From positions 12,152,001 through 12,216,000 of the forward strand of contig NC_067205.1 in NCBI RefSeq assembly GCF_026262505.1: a DNA stretch of 64,000 bases. The letters run 5' to 3'. Both the position numbers and the translations under genes were made by a program. The notes beneath the pieces were generated by a model, which worked only from the letters and a program-made list of their open reading frames with translations, ran no database searches and was not told where the DNA came from. Source of the stretch: Trichomonas vaginalis G3. Its lineage: Eukaryota; Parabasalia; Trichomonadida; Trichomonadidae. Shown one piece after another: positions 30,224-41,250 of the stretch (within the stretch, counting starts at the first letter, position 1; each line of letters opens with the position of its first letter).

Positions 30224-30964
30224 ATGTCAATTATCAATATTATTTCGAATAATAACTGTGAATTAAATTTAACAGTTAGCGGAATTTATAATGTTACTCT
30301 CGTTTCTGTGAGTGGTAAATTTAATCCCATTCTTTTAGACCTTCAGATTATATATCATTTATTAAAGATGACCATGAGCCGCATAGCGGCGAGGTCGTAG
30401 ACCTTGAAAAACGTATGATATGTATATAAAATATGTGATAGCGAAATGGGATATTAACATGATTTTAAGTTATTTAATGAATCATTTATGTTCGTATGGT
30501 ATGAAGAAAATTTTAAATCAAAACCTGATAAACTTTTGAACTTGATGAAAATAAATAACCTTATTAAATTTCCGCTGAAAATTAAATTTTGTACTCCTCA
30601 TCTTCGTTCATTGTTGGGGATATTAAATTTTGAAAAAGATGTTGGGGATGTTTTGTATTCTGACACCGGTTCCAATTTCATTTTAATCAAATGTGATAAA
30701 GTTAATACCCCAATGAGATTTTCACATCAAACATTAGACCCTAACTCTTACCCATCAATACAAAACATTTTATCCATCAACTTAAACACATTTTCTTTAT
30801 CATATCCGTTTCAATTATCCGGGAATTCATTTATTCTTCATTCAAAAGATTTATCAAATATTAAATTTAGAATAACTGACCTATTTGATTGTGATTTAGA
30901 ATTCATGAATGAGATATTATGGCAATTTCAAATAGAAAAAATAGCTGATGAGATAACGGATTAA
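30224..30964 (+). other. Polinton copy 2: minor capsid/penton candidate
   Basis: Counterpart of 10872-11581, opening MSIINIISNNNCELNLTVSG. It carries a double-hairpin insert at 30378-30403 not found in copy 1. It directly precedes the fibre gene. Confidence 0.45.
30378..30403. repeat. Double-hairpin micro-element, copy 2 (inverse of the one in copy 1 polymerase)
   Basis: GCCGCATAGCGGC (30378-30390) plus GGTCGTAGACC (30393-30403), joined by GA. It equals the reverse complement of 21701-21726 except for one loop base. The copy 1 site (near 11027) reads straight through without it. Confidence 0.88.
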
Positions 30965-30988
30965 ATATTTATTTTTAAATCGTAATAA

Positions 30989-33463
30989 ATGATTAAACAA
31001 CAGCAACTTAAGGCGCAAAGCGCCCAGGTCCTTCAGACCATGACATACGCCACATATGCATATAATTCAAAGACGGCAGAACAAACGCAAAGGTTGAAAT
31101 ATGGAGATTTGGAGATAGTATTGAAAAATGACCATTTCGAATTCGTTTGCAAAGGTGGTGCAGTGATATCAAATATAAAAGAAATTTTATTTATGAATTC
31201 TAAAATTAAAGGTATAACGGATGATATAACATCCATTCCACCAGAAGAACAGAGATATTACGCATTAAATGCATTTCCTAAAGTTTTGAAGATTGGAAGA
31301 TTTAATTTAAATGAGGAATTCATAGAAGGTTTCCTAAATGACATAATGAAGAAGGTGGATAAGGAATATGTGGATAGTGAGTTAATGAAGAAAGCAGATA
31401 AGGAATACGTTAATACTGAATTAAATAAGAAGGCGGATAAGGAATACGTTAATACTGAATTAATGAAGAAAGCAGATTTAGTTTATGTAAATACCGAGTT
31501 AAATAAGAAAGCAGATGTTGATCATACACATGTTCAATTCGATGAATTAAATAACAGAATTAATCAAACAAATGCAACAGTTAAAAGTAATTATGATAAT
31601 TTAAATTTCAGAGTTAATGAAAATTCAAGAGTAATTAATCAAAAAGCATTTAAAAGTTATGTTGACCAGGAATTAAATAAGAAGGCAAATTTGGTTTATG
31701 TTGATGAAAAAGATAATGAAATTAAAGAAAAGGTTGAAGGGTATCATGAATGGACATTGGAGACTTTTAAAGTTAAAGCTGATACAGAATGGGTTTCGGG
31801 ATGTTTAGACCTTAAAGCAGATAAAACTTATGTTAACGATGATTAGAGAAGAAAGCAGATAAAACATATGTTAACAATGAGTTAGAGAAGAAAGCAGATA
31901 AGGAAAAAGTTATTTCATTCATTAATACTGAGTTAGCAAAGAAAGCTGATATATCATTTGTTAATGAAGAAATAAAACAATCAGAGGTCTATTTTACTCC
32001 ACCATTTTTAAATTTTATGAAATCATCAGATAAAACATTTCAATCTATTGAATGGTTATGTTTCGATGGAGTGACCACGTATTTATTTTATACAGCTGGG
32101 GTGCTTTATTATTTTAAAACAAATGATTTTAAAAACTATGAATCATTTACTCCATCTGTTTGGAATCCTGATACACGAAAGCCAATCATTAATCCAAGAA
32201 TTTTATATGTTGAATATAATAACGGTAAATTTATGGGAATGATAACGGTTGGAGATGATTTTTGCCCTTGTTATTCATTCGATTGTATCCAATGGTTCAA
32301 ATGTAATTTAAATCAAGATGCTAAATTTAAATATCCAAATAATCCTATTAGATGTGTTAATAATAAATGGGTACTAATTTATGAAGTCAATCAAATTTTC
32401 ATTAGTGAGGATGGGATAAATTATTATATGTTTAGTATGATGTCATCAGATTTGGAAATTGATTATACAAGTAAGTGGTATTACATTAACAACATGTATT
32501 TTATCCTACAAAATGATAAAATTTATAGATCATATTCAATACCATTTGGTCGTTTTGAACAAATTTTTCAAGCTGATGGAGACATTGAAGCTTTATGTTA
32601 TGCTTCAAATGTTTGTGTTCTTGTTTCAGGTGGTATGGTCTATTCATATCCTGTAAGTTATAACAGACATATTTATTTATCACAAGATTTTTCACAGGAT
32701 CCAGAGAAAACACCAAGTTGGGAATTGGTTTATTCATTCACTCCAAAACTTACTCGAAATTATAGATTTACTAATTTATTTTATATTGATGGGTATTTCA
32801 TTGCTTTAGGATGTGGTGATTTAGTAAATATCAGTAGTGATGGAAGAAATTGGTCTGAAATCACAAAATTTCAAGATGTGAAAAAGCAAATTTTCAAAAA
32901 TAATACGTTAATATTGATGACAAGACCAGTTTTAATTTCTACCAGTTTCAATATTATATAATAAATTCAATATTCATAATGGATTAAATACAATTCTTGA
33001 GATGATTTACCCCATTGGTTCAATATATACATCAATGAATTCAACAAATCCAGCTGATGTATTCGGTTTCGGTACATGGCAACAAATAACCGATCGTTTC
33101 CTCTATTGTGCTAATAGTTCAAAACAAACCGGTGGAAGTAAAAAGATTACTGGCGAAAATTTACCTGCTCATAGTCATTATGTTAATTTAAACACTCAAG
33201 ACTCGGGCTGGCATAGTCATACTTATACTAATTCGTTTGAATATCCTGATGGAAATAATGGATTTCCTGATGGATGGTCTGATAGAGACGCTAGCAGGGG
33301 TAAATATTGGTATGGTAATAAAAATAGATGGAATGAAGGATATACTTCAAACGGTTCGGGTACACATTCACATAATGTTTCAGGATATACACAAACGACA
33401 GGAAGAGGTACAGATTACATGCCACCTTATATGACAGTTTATGCATGGTTTCGCGTTCAATGA
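30989..33463 (+). other. Polinton copy 2: phage-type fibre region with beta-propeller-like middle domain
   Basis: Starts MIKQQQLKAQSAQVLQTMTY, nearly identical to copy 1 for 120 residues, then has KADKEYVNTELNKK-type coiled-coil repeats and a NNRINQTNATVKSNYDNL-type fibre segment. The middle (about 32017-32961) is unlike copy 1. It has repeated short motifs of the form ...YNNGKFMGM..., ...SFDCIQWFKC..., ...SEDGINYYMF..., ...SSDGRNWSEI..., resembling BNR/sialidase-type beta-propeller blades found in phage receptor-binding proteins. The C-terminus (33002-33463) is again the T4 gp10-like collar (GENLPAHSHYVNL, GTHSHNVSGYTQTTG, MPPYMTVYAWFRVQ). Likely host-recognition fibre. Confidence 0.75.
31012..31039. 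repeat. Double-hairpin micro-element in fibre gene, copy 2
   Basis: GGCGCAAAGCGCC (31012-31024, perfect) plus GGTCCTTCAGACC (31027-31039). Its reverse complement recurs in the integrase gene of both copies (18521-18548; 35599-35626). Confidence 0.88.
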
Positions 33464-33525
33464 ACGCTCAATGTTTGTTTCACAAACTTTAGAACGGCAT
33501 AATTTAAATTTTTATTTTAGTATAA

Positions 33526-33624
33526 ATGAAGATTCTACCATATGGTGTTATTGGAAGAGATAAAGATGAAAACCCAATATTTGATCCAAAGTTAAAATTA
33601 AAGTTACTGACAACAACAACTTGA
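33526..33624 (+). CDS. Polinton copy 2: 32-aa MKILPYGVIGRDKDEN peptide
   Basis: A very short frame starting in TATAAATG after a T-rich tract like other genes of the element. The sequence just upstream (CACAAACTTTAGAACGGC) is shared with copy 1 at 16889, where it precedes the gene at 16934. Could be a small protein or the remains of one. Confidence 0.35.
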   Translation: MKILPYGVIGRDKDENPIFDPKLKLKLLTTTT

Positions 33625-33717
33625 AAAGTTGCTGAAACCAAAACAGATGAAAAAAGAGAAAAATGAGAAAATGAGAAAGAAAAAAATTTAAATTATGCAA
33701 TTTTATTTTTATCATAA

Positions 33718-33897
33718 ATGACAAAATTAATTAAGCCAACTATTTCTAAATTAATGATACCAATGAAATCATTTCATGGAGTACTTATCCCAGGTTCTTC
33801 ACAATTAGCCGGGGCAAGTGTTGTGGCTCAAGGTGGAACATTAGCGAATCCATTCAAATTAACTAAAGATGAACTTAATAAAATGATGATAAAATAA
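33718..33897 (+). CDS. Polinton copy 2: 59-aa small protein
   Basis: MTKLIKPTISKLMIPMKSFH at the start, then a Gly/Ala-rich segment (PGSSQLAGASVVAQGG). Start in TCATAAATG with a T-rich tract upstream, matching the element's gene-start signature. Absent from copy 1. Unknown function. Confidence 0.5.
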   Translation: MTKLIKPTISKLMIPMKSFHGVLIPGSSQLAGASVVAQGGTLANPFKLTKDELNKMMIK

Positions 33898-33925
33898 CTG
33901 ATAACAAAATTTTATTTTTATATAA

Positions 33926-34111
33926 ATGGATACCCCACAAGCTCAAAATTTACCACGAATCATAACAAGGGAGGAAATGATAAAAATGATGCAAGAACGA
34001 ATTAAAAACAACAAACCACGAAAACCGAGAAGATGCGGTTATGCAGTAATGATGGAAAGAAGAACCCAGAAGGGTTCGGCGTCTCGAAGAGACGTTGTCG
34101 AAGAGGAATAA
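33926..34111 (+). CDS. Polinton copy 2: 61-aa MDTPQAQNLPRIITREE protein
   Basis: Counterpart of 16934-17098 in copy 1. The C-terminal third differs because a double-hairpin element (34062-34094) lies in frame and encodes RTQKGSASRRD. The gene start is in TATATAAATG. Confidence 0.6.
   Translation: MDTPQAQNLPRIITREEMIKMMQERIKNNKPRKPRRCGYAVMMERRTQKGSASRRDVVEEE
34062..34094. repeat. Double-hairpin micro-element in small gene, copy 2
   Basis: GAACCCAGAAGGGTTC (34062-34077, perfect 6-bp stem, loop AGAA) plus CGTCTCGAAGAGACG (34080-34094, perfect 6-bp stem, loop GAA). No insert at the matching copy 1 position near 17068. Confidence 0.88.
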
Positions 34112-34114
34112 AAA

Positions 34115-34434
34115 TTAAATTTGGATTGAGTTTAAAAATTCATCTTTATTAAATTCATCTCTTCCAATCAATTTATTTATTCTATTAAATTCTTTTATTT
34201 TTGCTTCACTCAGTTTAAGGATTGAACGGTAAGTTTCTAATTTTTCGATTATTTCTTTCCTCTCTTTATCGTTTCAATTACTTTAGTTTTATGGGCATCA
34301 GCCCCACCGCATTGCGGCTTCTTTTTGTAATAGCATATTTTTGATTTAATTCTGTTTAGTTTCTTTTTATATTCATTGTCTGGACTCTGAATCTTAATTG
34401 AATCAGGACTCTTGGCTGCTTTGTTGTCACTCAT
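34115..34434 (-). other. Polinton copy 2: counterpart of small charged coiled-coil protein
   Basis: Counterpart of 17095-17358 (MSDNKAAKSPDSIKIQSPDN, CYYKKKPQCGG). It contains a double-hairpin element at 34293-34317. Confidence 0.5.
34293..34317. repeat. Double-hairpin micro-element in charged protein gene, copy 2
   Basis: GGGCATCAGCCC (34293-34304) plus CCGCATTGCGG (34307-34317). Copy 1 has only a partial match to the second hairpin (CACATTGTGG), so part of this may be older than the split of the copies. Confidence 0.7.
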
Positions 34435-34453
34435 TTCTTACGAAATAAAAAAA

Positions 34454-36030
34454 TTAAATATTATTTAAATATAATGGAGTAATAAAATAAATCGGAATTT
34501 CTATTAATTTATTGTCAACTTCAACTAATGCATTGCCGTTAATATATCTAACAAATTCAGCTATTGTGTCAAATCTTCGTCTTCTTTTTGTCATTGATTT
34601 ATCAGTTTTTCCATAATCGAGATGAATCAAAACTTTATCCCCTTGTTTAAAATTCATGAGCCCCGAATTAATTTGTTCACGTTTAACATCATTTAACCTT
34701 TCCATTTGCTTTCTAATATATTCCCATTCTTTTGAAATATCATTTTTCATTTCCACTGGTTTCATGTTTATAGTTCTATGCCATGTATTATTGTAATAAT
34801 ATACTAACTGCTGTATGATGGAGTCATGATTTCCATCCCAGTATATCTGACCGTTAACCCCTAACGCATCTCTAAGAGTTCTCATTACCGCATCAACTAT
34901 TTTATTATGAAACGTATATGGAGAAGATGAGAAGTAAAAATTAATTTGTGGGAAATAATGAGCCATAGCTGCCTGAAATCCTTTATCACCATCACCCCTT
35001 ATATTATCTACTCTTTCATGATCTAGTAAGTATTGAATAGCTCTTCTTGTTTCCTGTTCTGTTTTCCCTTTCACCGGAATGCAATATAAATATCTAGTGT
35101 TAATGTTAATGGCAAATAAATAAGTAACGTTTCCTTTTGAATATTCCAGATGATCGATTTCGTATGAATATGGATATGGTGCAAATGAAGGGCGACTAAA
35201 TTTTTCCTTTAACGGTTGAATTTTCGGGTCAATTGGTTTATTTAATATCTTGAAATCCTTTTTAAAATCTTTTTGCTTCTTTAATGTTTGAAATGGATAT
35301 AATAAAGTGAATGATGAAGGATTAACTGAAGGAGGAGGCGGTACTGTCGTTGGAGGTTTTGGTGTTGCAAGTGGTTTAATTTTATCTGCTTTGATTTTGG
35401 ATGATGAAGTTTTAGTTGTTGATTTTCCTTTCATTAATTCTGGATGTATTCTATTCATTTGTTTTAAATATGCTGTATATACTTTCCCGCTTCGAGTTTA
35501 TGTTGAAGGATGAATTCCAAAAGTTGATCTTCATTTAAAAGTCGGGCTGAATATGGTTTAACTAATGAATCATAAATTAAAGCTTGTGCTTCATTTATGG
35601 TCTGAAGGACCTGGGCGTTTTGCACCTTTAGCTGTTGAACATTTGCTACTTTCTCTTTTGGTGTTGTTTTCGGCTTTTTCTTCTTTTGTTTTTGTTCCTT
35701 TGGCTTTTGCGGCTCAGGATTATATAATTTATATAATTCATCAATATCTTCTTCTGTTAATACTTTATTTTTGAAATCTTTCAACTGTTTAAGTTGTGAT
35801 TTAGTTTTTCCCTTTGTATATTCATTATTTTTAATTTTGTCTTTAATTTCAGAAATTATTTTATCATGATATTTCAAAATTTCATTTTTATAATATGAAT
35901 AATAATCCATATCATCACCCGTTATATTTTTATTATGTTTTTGGAGATATGATTTTAATTCATAATAATTAAGAAAATTTTGATTAAGTACTAAATCATC
36001 AATTAAATTTTCTAAATCTGCGTTATCCAT
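34454..36030 (-). other. Polinton copy 2: retroviral-type integrase region
   Basis: Same domain order as copy 1: charged N-terminal region, Pro-rich linker, RNase H-fold core with EIDHLEYSKGNVTY and NIRGDGDKGFQAAM, then the SH3-like C-terminal part. The N-terminal region has an extra Lys-rich segment (KQKKKKPKTTPKEKVANVQQ) relative to copy 1. Start in TATATAAATG. Broken. Confidence 0.8.
35599..35626. repeat. Double-hairpin micro-element in integrase gene, copy 2
   Basis: Identical to 18521-18548 in copy 1, so this insert predates the divergence of the two copies. Confidence 0.75.
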
Positions 36031-36054
36031 TTATATAAAAATAAAATAAATGTT

Positions 36055-36513
36055 TTAAGGGTGCCCACCTCTTTGAATCATAGTATCAAAACCATTATTT
36101 ACATATTGAATCGCATCATTAACGGTTCCTCCTTCTAAAACGGTATCAAATGGTGGAGTCCAGATTTCCTGATGATGATCATAAAATCCAGCAAAATTAA
36201 CCGTATTATTAGGTAAAATATGAATCTCAGCGGTATATCTTCTATCTAAATTTGGATGCCTTATATGTATACCATTACTGCCCGGATAAAATCTCAAACC
36301 TTGATTTTGTTGACGCATCAAATTATTGAAATTTCTTTCTTCAGGGGTGAATGTTCTTCTCCGTTGACGTTGTGGTGGTGGTGGTGGTCGTTGTTGCTGC
36401 TGTTGATGCTGTGGTGGGATTTGAAAAATTCGTTGTGGTTGATTATTTGGAATCTGAAAGTTAAAACCATTTGGTATAAATCTATTCGGTTCCTTTTGTC
36501 TCTTCTGTGGCAT
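36055..36513 (-). CDS. Polinton copy 2: 152-aa Gln/Pro-rich protein
   Basis: MPQKRQKEPNRFIPNGFNFQ opens a disordered Gln/Pro/Arg-rich half (HQQQQQRPPPPPQRQRRR). A folded half of about 80 residues follows (RRYTAEIHILPNNTVNFAGF; GGTVNDAIQYVNNGFDTM). It lies between integrase and polymerase. Only scraps of related sequence are present at the same place in copy 1. Function unknown; basic and disordered, perhaps a DNA-condensing or assembly protein. Confidence 0.5.
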   Translation of the reverse strand: MPQKRQKEPNRFIPNGFNFQIPNNQPQRIFQIPPQHQQQQQRPPPPPQRQRRRTFTPEERNFNNLMRQQNQGLRFYPGSNGIHIRHPNLDRRYTAEIHILPNNTVNFAGFYDHHQEIWTPPFDTVLEGGTVNDAIQYVNNGFDTMIQRGGHP

Positions 36514-36565
36514 TTTATTAAAAATAAAATTTTAAATTCATGACTCAATACGTTTTTAAATTGTA

Positions 36566-39500
36566 TTAAATAAATGGCATACAACATCCATTTTCACAAC
36601 ATACAGCCTTAGTGTGTGCTCCTGTTAATGCAGTCTTACCGATTGTTAAGCGAGTCATTGACCCGTTTTTAAGTTGTAAATTAATATTCTGACCATCAAA
36701 ATCACTTTATCATTTATTATATCCAAATAATTTTTAGGTGTTAATTGTTTATTTTGTCGTAAACTAACACCTTTCATTTTTTGTGCAATCTTTTTAAAAT
36801 CACTTCCATCAATTGAACCGTTGAATGATGTATAACACTTGGGGCATAAAGCAACCATGTTATCACCTTGTTTCTCAATTGCTAAACCCAATAACTTCTT
36901 CTCATGTGCTTTTTCTTCAGCTTTATTCTTTAATTTAGGTTTAAATTTCTCATCAAAACAGAAGAAATCAAATGGTGCGAATTTGAAAATGTTTTTATCA
37001 TAAAATTGTTTATCGGTAACAATTGCTTGAAATGCTTGAGTGTTAGGAAGACTTGGATCGCCAGCAATAGCCCAATAAGATGAATCAGTATCACCTTCAA
37101 TGAAATGAAAACGATTAACATTCATGCATTTATACATAAAATCATAAATGAAAACCAAATACCAGTATTTAGCATTATCTAAAGTGAAGAATGCCTCTTG
37201 TAAACATGTATCACATCTATAAAATCTATCTTTAAGCATCACTTGATACGTATCCTCTCCTATTTCTCTTATGTTTTTAAACTTATTTGACATACATGCA
37301 ACGCGTGCCTTCTGTGCATTCATTATTTTAGTCTTTGCGTAATTTTGTGTATTCATTGCATCGTAACCATATGATCCATTAAGCGAAATCTTGCAAAATA
37401 AACTTTTTCCTTTATTTCCTTCTAATTCAGCCTTTTGTCTTTCGTTCATAAATTCGTTCGCAAATTCATTAAAGCAAGTGTTTTTAGTAAATGTTAAAAT
37501 TGATTGAATGTCATCAATGATAAAATTAAACCTGTCGATTAGATACCATAGATAATAAGAAGAAAATGGTTGATATTGGTTGTGTGTTGATGCTAACTGA
37601 GTTAATTTCTTCTGTTTCTGGTCAACTGGTAGATTGTTTGATTTCATGTAATTATACATAAAACTGCCAATTGTTTTTTCATCTGTGATAATATCTAAGT
37701 TTCTTATTATCGGTAAAAAGTTTATGTAATCATTAATGTATTTTTCATCAATGTGACCCTTTACTTCAGCCACGAATAAAGTATTTTTCTTCTTAATTAT
37801 TCCCAGTGCTTTTGCTTTCTTTGTTGCTGTATCACAAATGATAACACCATTCAATCTTCCCGGCATATACATTTTATGGTCAGTATATTGAATGAAATCA
37901 TGAGGATTAGATGAAAATGATGAAGGATATAATGAATTAAAATCAACACCAACGAAATGAGTCATGATGTTGGAAGTGTCCTCATTTGATACAGTTTTAG
38001 TTTCTGGACTATATGAAAGTTTATTAATGTGCGTGATTCCTTTAAGATTAACACGATGTTGAACATTTGATAGACCACCAGTAATTCCATTACGGAGAAT
38101 GTGATAAGCTTCAACTGAATCTAAAGTCATTGGTAAATTATTTTTTAATGCATAATTTCTTCAATTGATTCTTAAACGTTGAACATCTTCATCTTTATTT
38201 GATTTTACGACATTGCAATAACAACATATTAACTGACAATTTTCTTTGGTATGTGGTTTTTCATTATCGATTCTATCCAATGTTGGTTTATTTGCATATG
38301 TAAACGCTTTACCACACATTTTGCATTTAGATGAAAGGATTAAATCGTGATAGTATTGAAAATCATCCATTGAAACATTATTTTTAGTATCTCTTTCTGC
38401 TTTTTCATCTTGTTTCTTATATGATTCAATTTTATATTTCCAATACTTTTTCGTTAATTCAAAACTTGATTCTATCTCTTCCTCAGGATATTTTTCATTA
38501 GGATTAAAGTCTTTGTATGCTAAAGCGTAACGAATCATTGAAGCATTCGATGATAAAGAAAGATTATGAAGCATATCAATTTTATAAACAAATGTTTCTT
38601 CAATAATTTTATCGATTGGGTCAATCATAATTTCAACATCTTTATTGCAATAATGAATAAAATATTCTAATCTATTTTTAAAATTTTTAGCATCATTGAG
38701 ATATATTTGATAATCACTATCTGATATAGTTTCTTGAGTTAATGCTGAATAAAATGAATCTTGAGTGAATGGTTCCACTTTATATAACTCTTCTTCGTAA
38801 TTTTCCCACGTGATGAATTGATAAGGGAAAAAGGATTTAACACGTGATTTATTGTTTCCGAAATCTTGAGTGAATTGGTCTAATGTCCCACCCGCTATAT
38901 AATTTCTGATGTCAATAAATCTCAATTCATATGGAACGTTTGTTTTCTTTACAATGATTTGCTTAAATTGTGAAGATGAACCCAGCATTGATTTTATTTT
39001 CCATTTTGCAGTGTTTAAATCACGAAGAATTAAATTTAAATCAAACTTTCCCGAATTAAAACCTATGATATTCACTTTATTGAATTCCTCATCTAGAAGT
39101 TCTTTAAATGCTTCCTTCTGTTTTTCATTTAATGTATGGGACAAAGTCCCCGCCGTTTGCGGCTTCATTAATTCATTGTATTGACTCATATTTGATTTAG
39201 CAACTAATGAACAGATTGAAAATAAAAACTCAATCCAGTCAGAAATAAAAGAATCACTTGAAGTTAAGCAAAAATTCCTCGTATATGTTTTATCGTTTAA
39301 TTTAACCGTTGATGATACCATGAATGGTTTTAAGTAAGCGTTCAAAGTTGCACACTCAGAAAGTTGTAATTCTTCTTTAGTCTCTAATGTTTCAAAGTCA
39401 AAAGTAATATAATATCTTGTCGGTTTATAATATTTCTGCAAATTATGAGCTAATAACCACTGATATATCTTCTGTTTCGTAATATGTGGTGCATATGGTT

Positions 39501-40032
39501 GCTGGGTCTTTTGCAATTGAACGTCTTGAATTAATCTTCCATTATTTTCTTTACATTTCTCACAATGCTTTAAAAATCTTCTTTGGTTTTTCCTTTCTGG
39601 ATCATCACGGATAGAATAAACTTCTTCTTTACAATATGGACAAACTTTATAGCCGGTTAGTGCTTCAACGTCTGTTATTCTGTCAGCGTGAAGTTTTCCA
39701 CATGGACTCTGTGTTAATAAAATATTTACTGTTTCAAATTCTGGATCTATCATTATTGATTCCACTAATGGAAAGTCTACCTTATTTATGTCCACGTCTT
39801 CTGGTTGAGGATCACAATAATAGAAATCAATATTAACATTTAACATTCTCACTAATCTCTCACTTTCTGATGAAATGTCAAACCCTTCATATGCATCTAT
39901 TGCTTCATTTAAATAGCTTCTACGAGTTTTAGGATTAACACCATCAGGAATGTTATAGAAGCGTTTAAATAACCTTCTACCTTCTGCTCTAATTTGATTA
40001 TCATTCATTTTAGCTGTTCCGTTTTTGTTCAT
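36566..40032 (-). other. Polinton copy 2: DNA polymerase B region with HNH-like module
   Basis: Same organisation as copy 1: Cys pairs (CPYCKEEV; CEKCKENN), exonuclease motifs YITFDFETLE and GFNSGKFDLNLILRDL, the HNH-like module (CKMCGKAF, TLDRIDNEKPHTKENCQL, CCYCN), then palm motifs DFNSLYPSSFSS, KISLNGSYGYDAMN and EGDTDSSYW. A double-hairpin insert lies at 39138-39163. Broken. Confidence 0.85.
39138..39163. repeat. Double-hairpin micro-element in polymerase gene, copy 2
   Basis: GGGACAAAGTCCC (39138-39150, perfect 5-bp stem, loop AAA) plus GCCGTTTGCGGC (39152-39163). It is read in frame as KPQTAGTLSH. Copy 1 lacks it (site near 21570) but has a different double hairpin about 130 bp further along the same gene. 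Confidence 0.88.
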
Positions 40033-40081
40033 TTATGTAAGAATAAAAAATTAAAAAATAAATAAAAATAAAGTTTATTTT

Positions 40082-41187
40082 TTAAAGCCCATAAAATGAA
40101 TTAAGAACACATAAATTTTTATCATCTGCGACGTGACGAATACATTTTAATTTACTCAAGAATGCGTACCCTGATACATTAAATCTAATTCCTGTCTTAT
40201 TTAATTTCACAACTTTGAAAAGGAATGTATGAATAGCTATAAAATGATGAGAAGATGTTTTATGGGTTGCTTCCATTTTTTCTGAAATAAATGAATAAAT
40301 ATAATGTTTATAAGTTTTCATATCTTTTATGTTCTTAATAACGAATGGTATAGACCTTTCAACTTCGTCTTCCTTCGGTGCTGTTCTTTCATATGAAACA
40401 TTATTGGTATCTTCAACAATGAAACCACAATCACATAAAATTTTATATGTTCAATGGTTTCTTTTGATATTTTATCTAATAAATCAAAAACTTTATCAAC
40501 ACCTGTGCATTTATTTAAATAATAATTTGTGTAAATATCATGATCTTCTTTCTTAATCGTATTAGTTGCATATGTCACGTTTTTAAGAGCTTTTTTGAAT
40601 TTCTCAGAATCGAGAGGGGGTGAAAGTAAGATACAAGGGTATTCTTCATTATCAATAAATTGTAACTTATGTTTACGAATAAATTTAGTACCTTCTTCTG
40701 AAGATGTTTCGTCTATTTCACCATCTAATAAATTTTGTGTTGATTCTGAGACATAATTTTTATATCTTTCTTCATGAGATTTCTGTACTTCTGATTCTGA
40801 AGCTGGGATATTCATTAAACCCTCTACTTCATTTTCATTATATTTTTCAACTTCTCTTAATTCCTTAATTTTTTCATCTATTTCATCTCTTATTTTTTTC
40901 AGTCTTTCAATTTCATTGTATTCATCATCTTTAATCCGTTCTTCATAATATTCAGGGAAAACATCAGGTTCTTTAGGTTTTTCTTCTTCAGATGTGGGAT
41001 ATAAGAAATTTATAACATCATCTTTATTCATTTTTCCATCATAATCTAAATCATTTAATAACTCGGTAAATTTTTGACAATTTCTTAAATAATATTTATT
41101 AACTTCATAACCTACCTCCTCTAATATATCCTTTATTTCCTCGTTTGTGAATCCTAATTTTTTCACGTCGTTAGTCTTGACACTCAT
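40082..41187 (-). other. Polinton copy 2: counterpart of the terminal 378-aa protein
   Basis: Shares with copy 1 the coiled coil (IRDEIDEKIKELRE), the NIPASESEVQKSHEERYKN segment and the C-terminal domain. The N-terminal 80 residues (MSVKTNDVKKLGFTNEEIKD) are only distantly similar. Unknown function. Broken. Confidence 0.5.
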
Positions 41188-41250
41188 TTCATACAAAATA
41201 AAAAAAATAAAATAATAAACATAACTAAGTTTTAATTTTTCGTAATAAGT

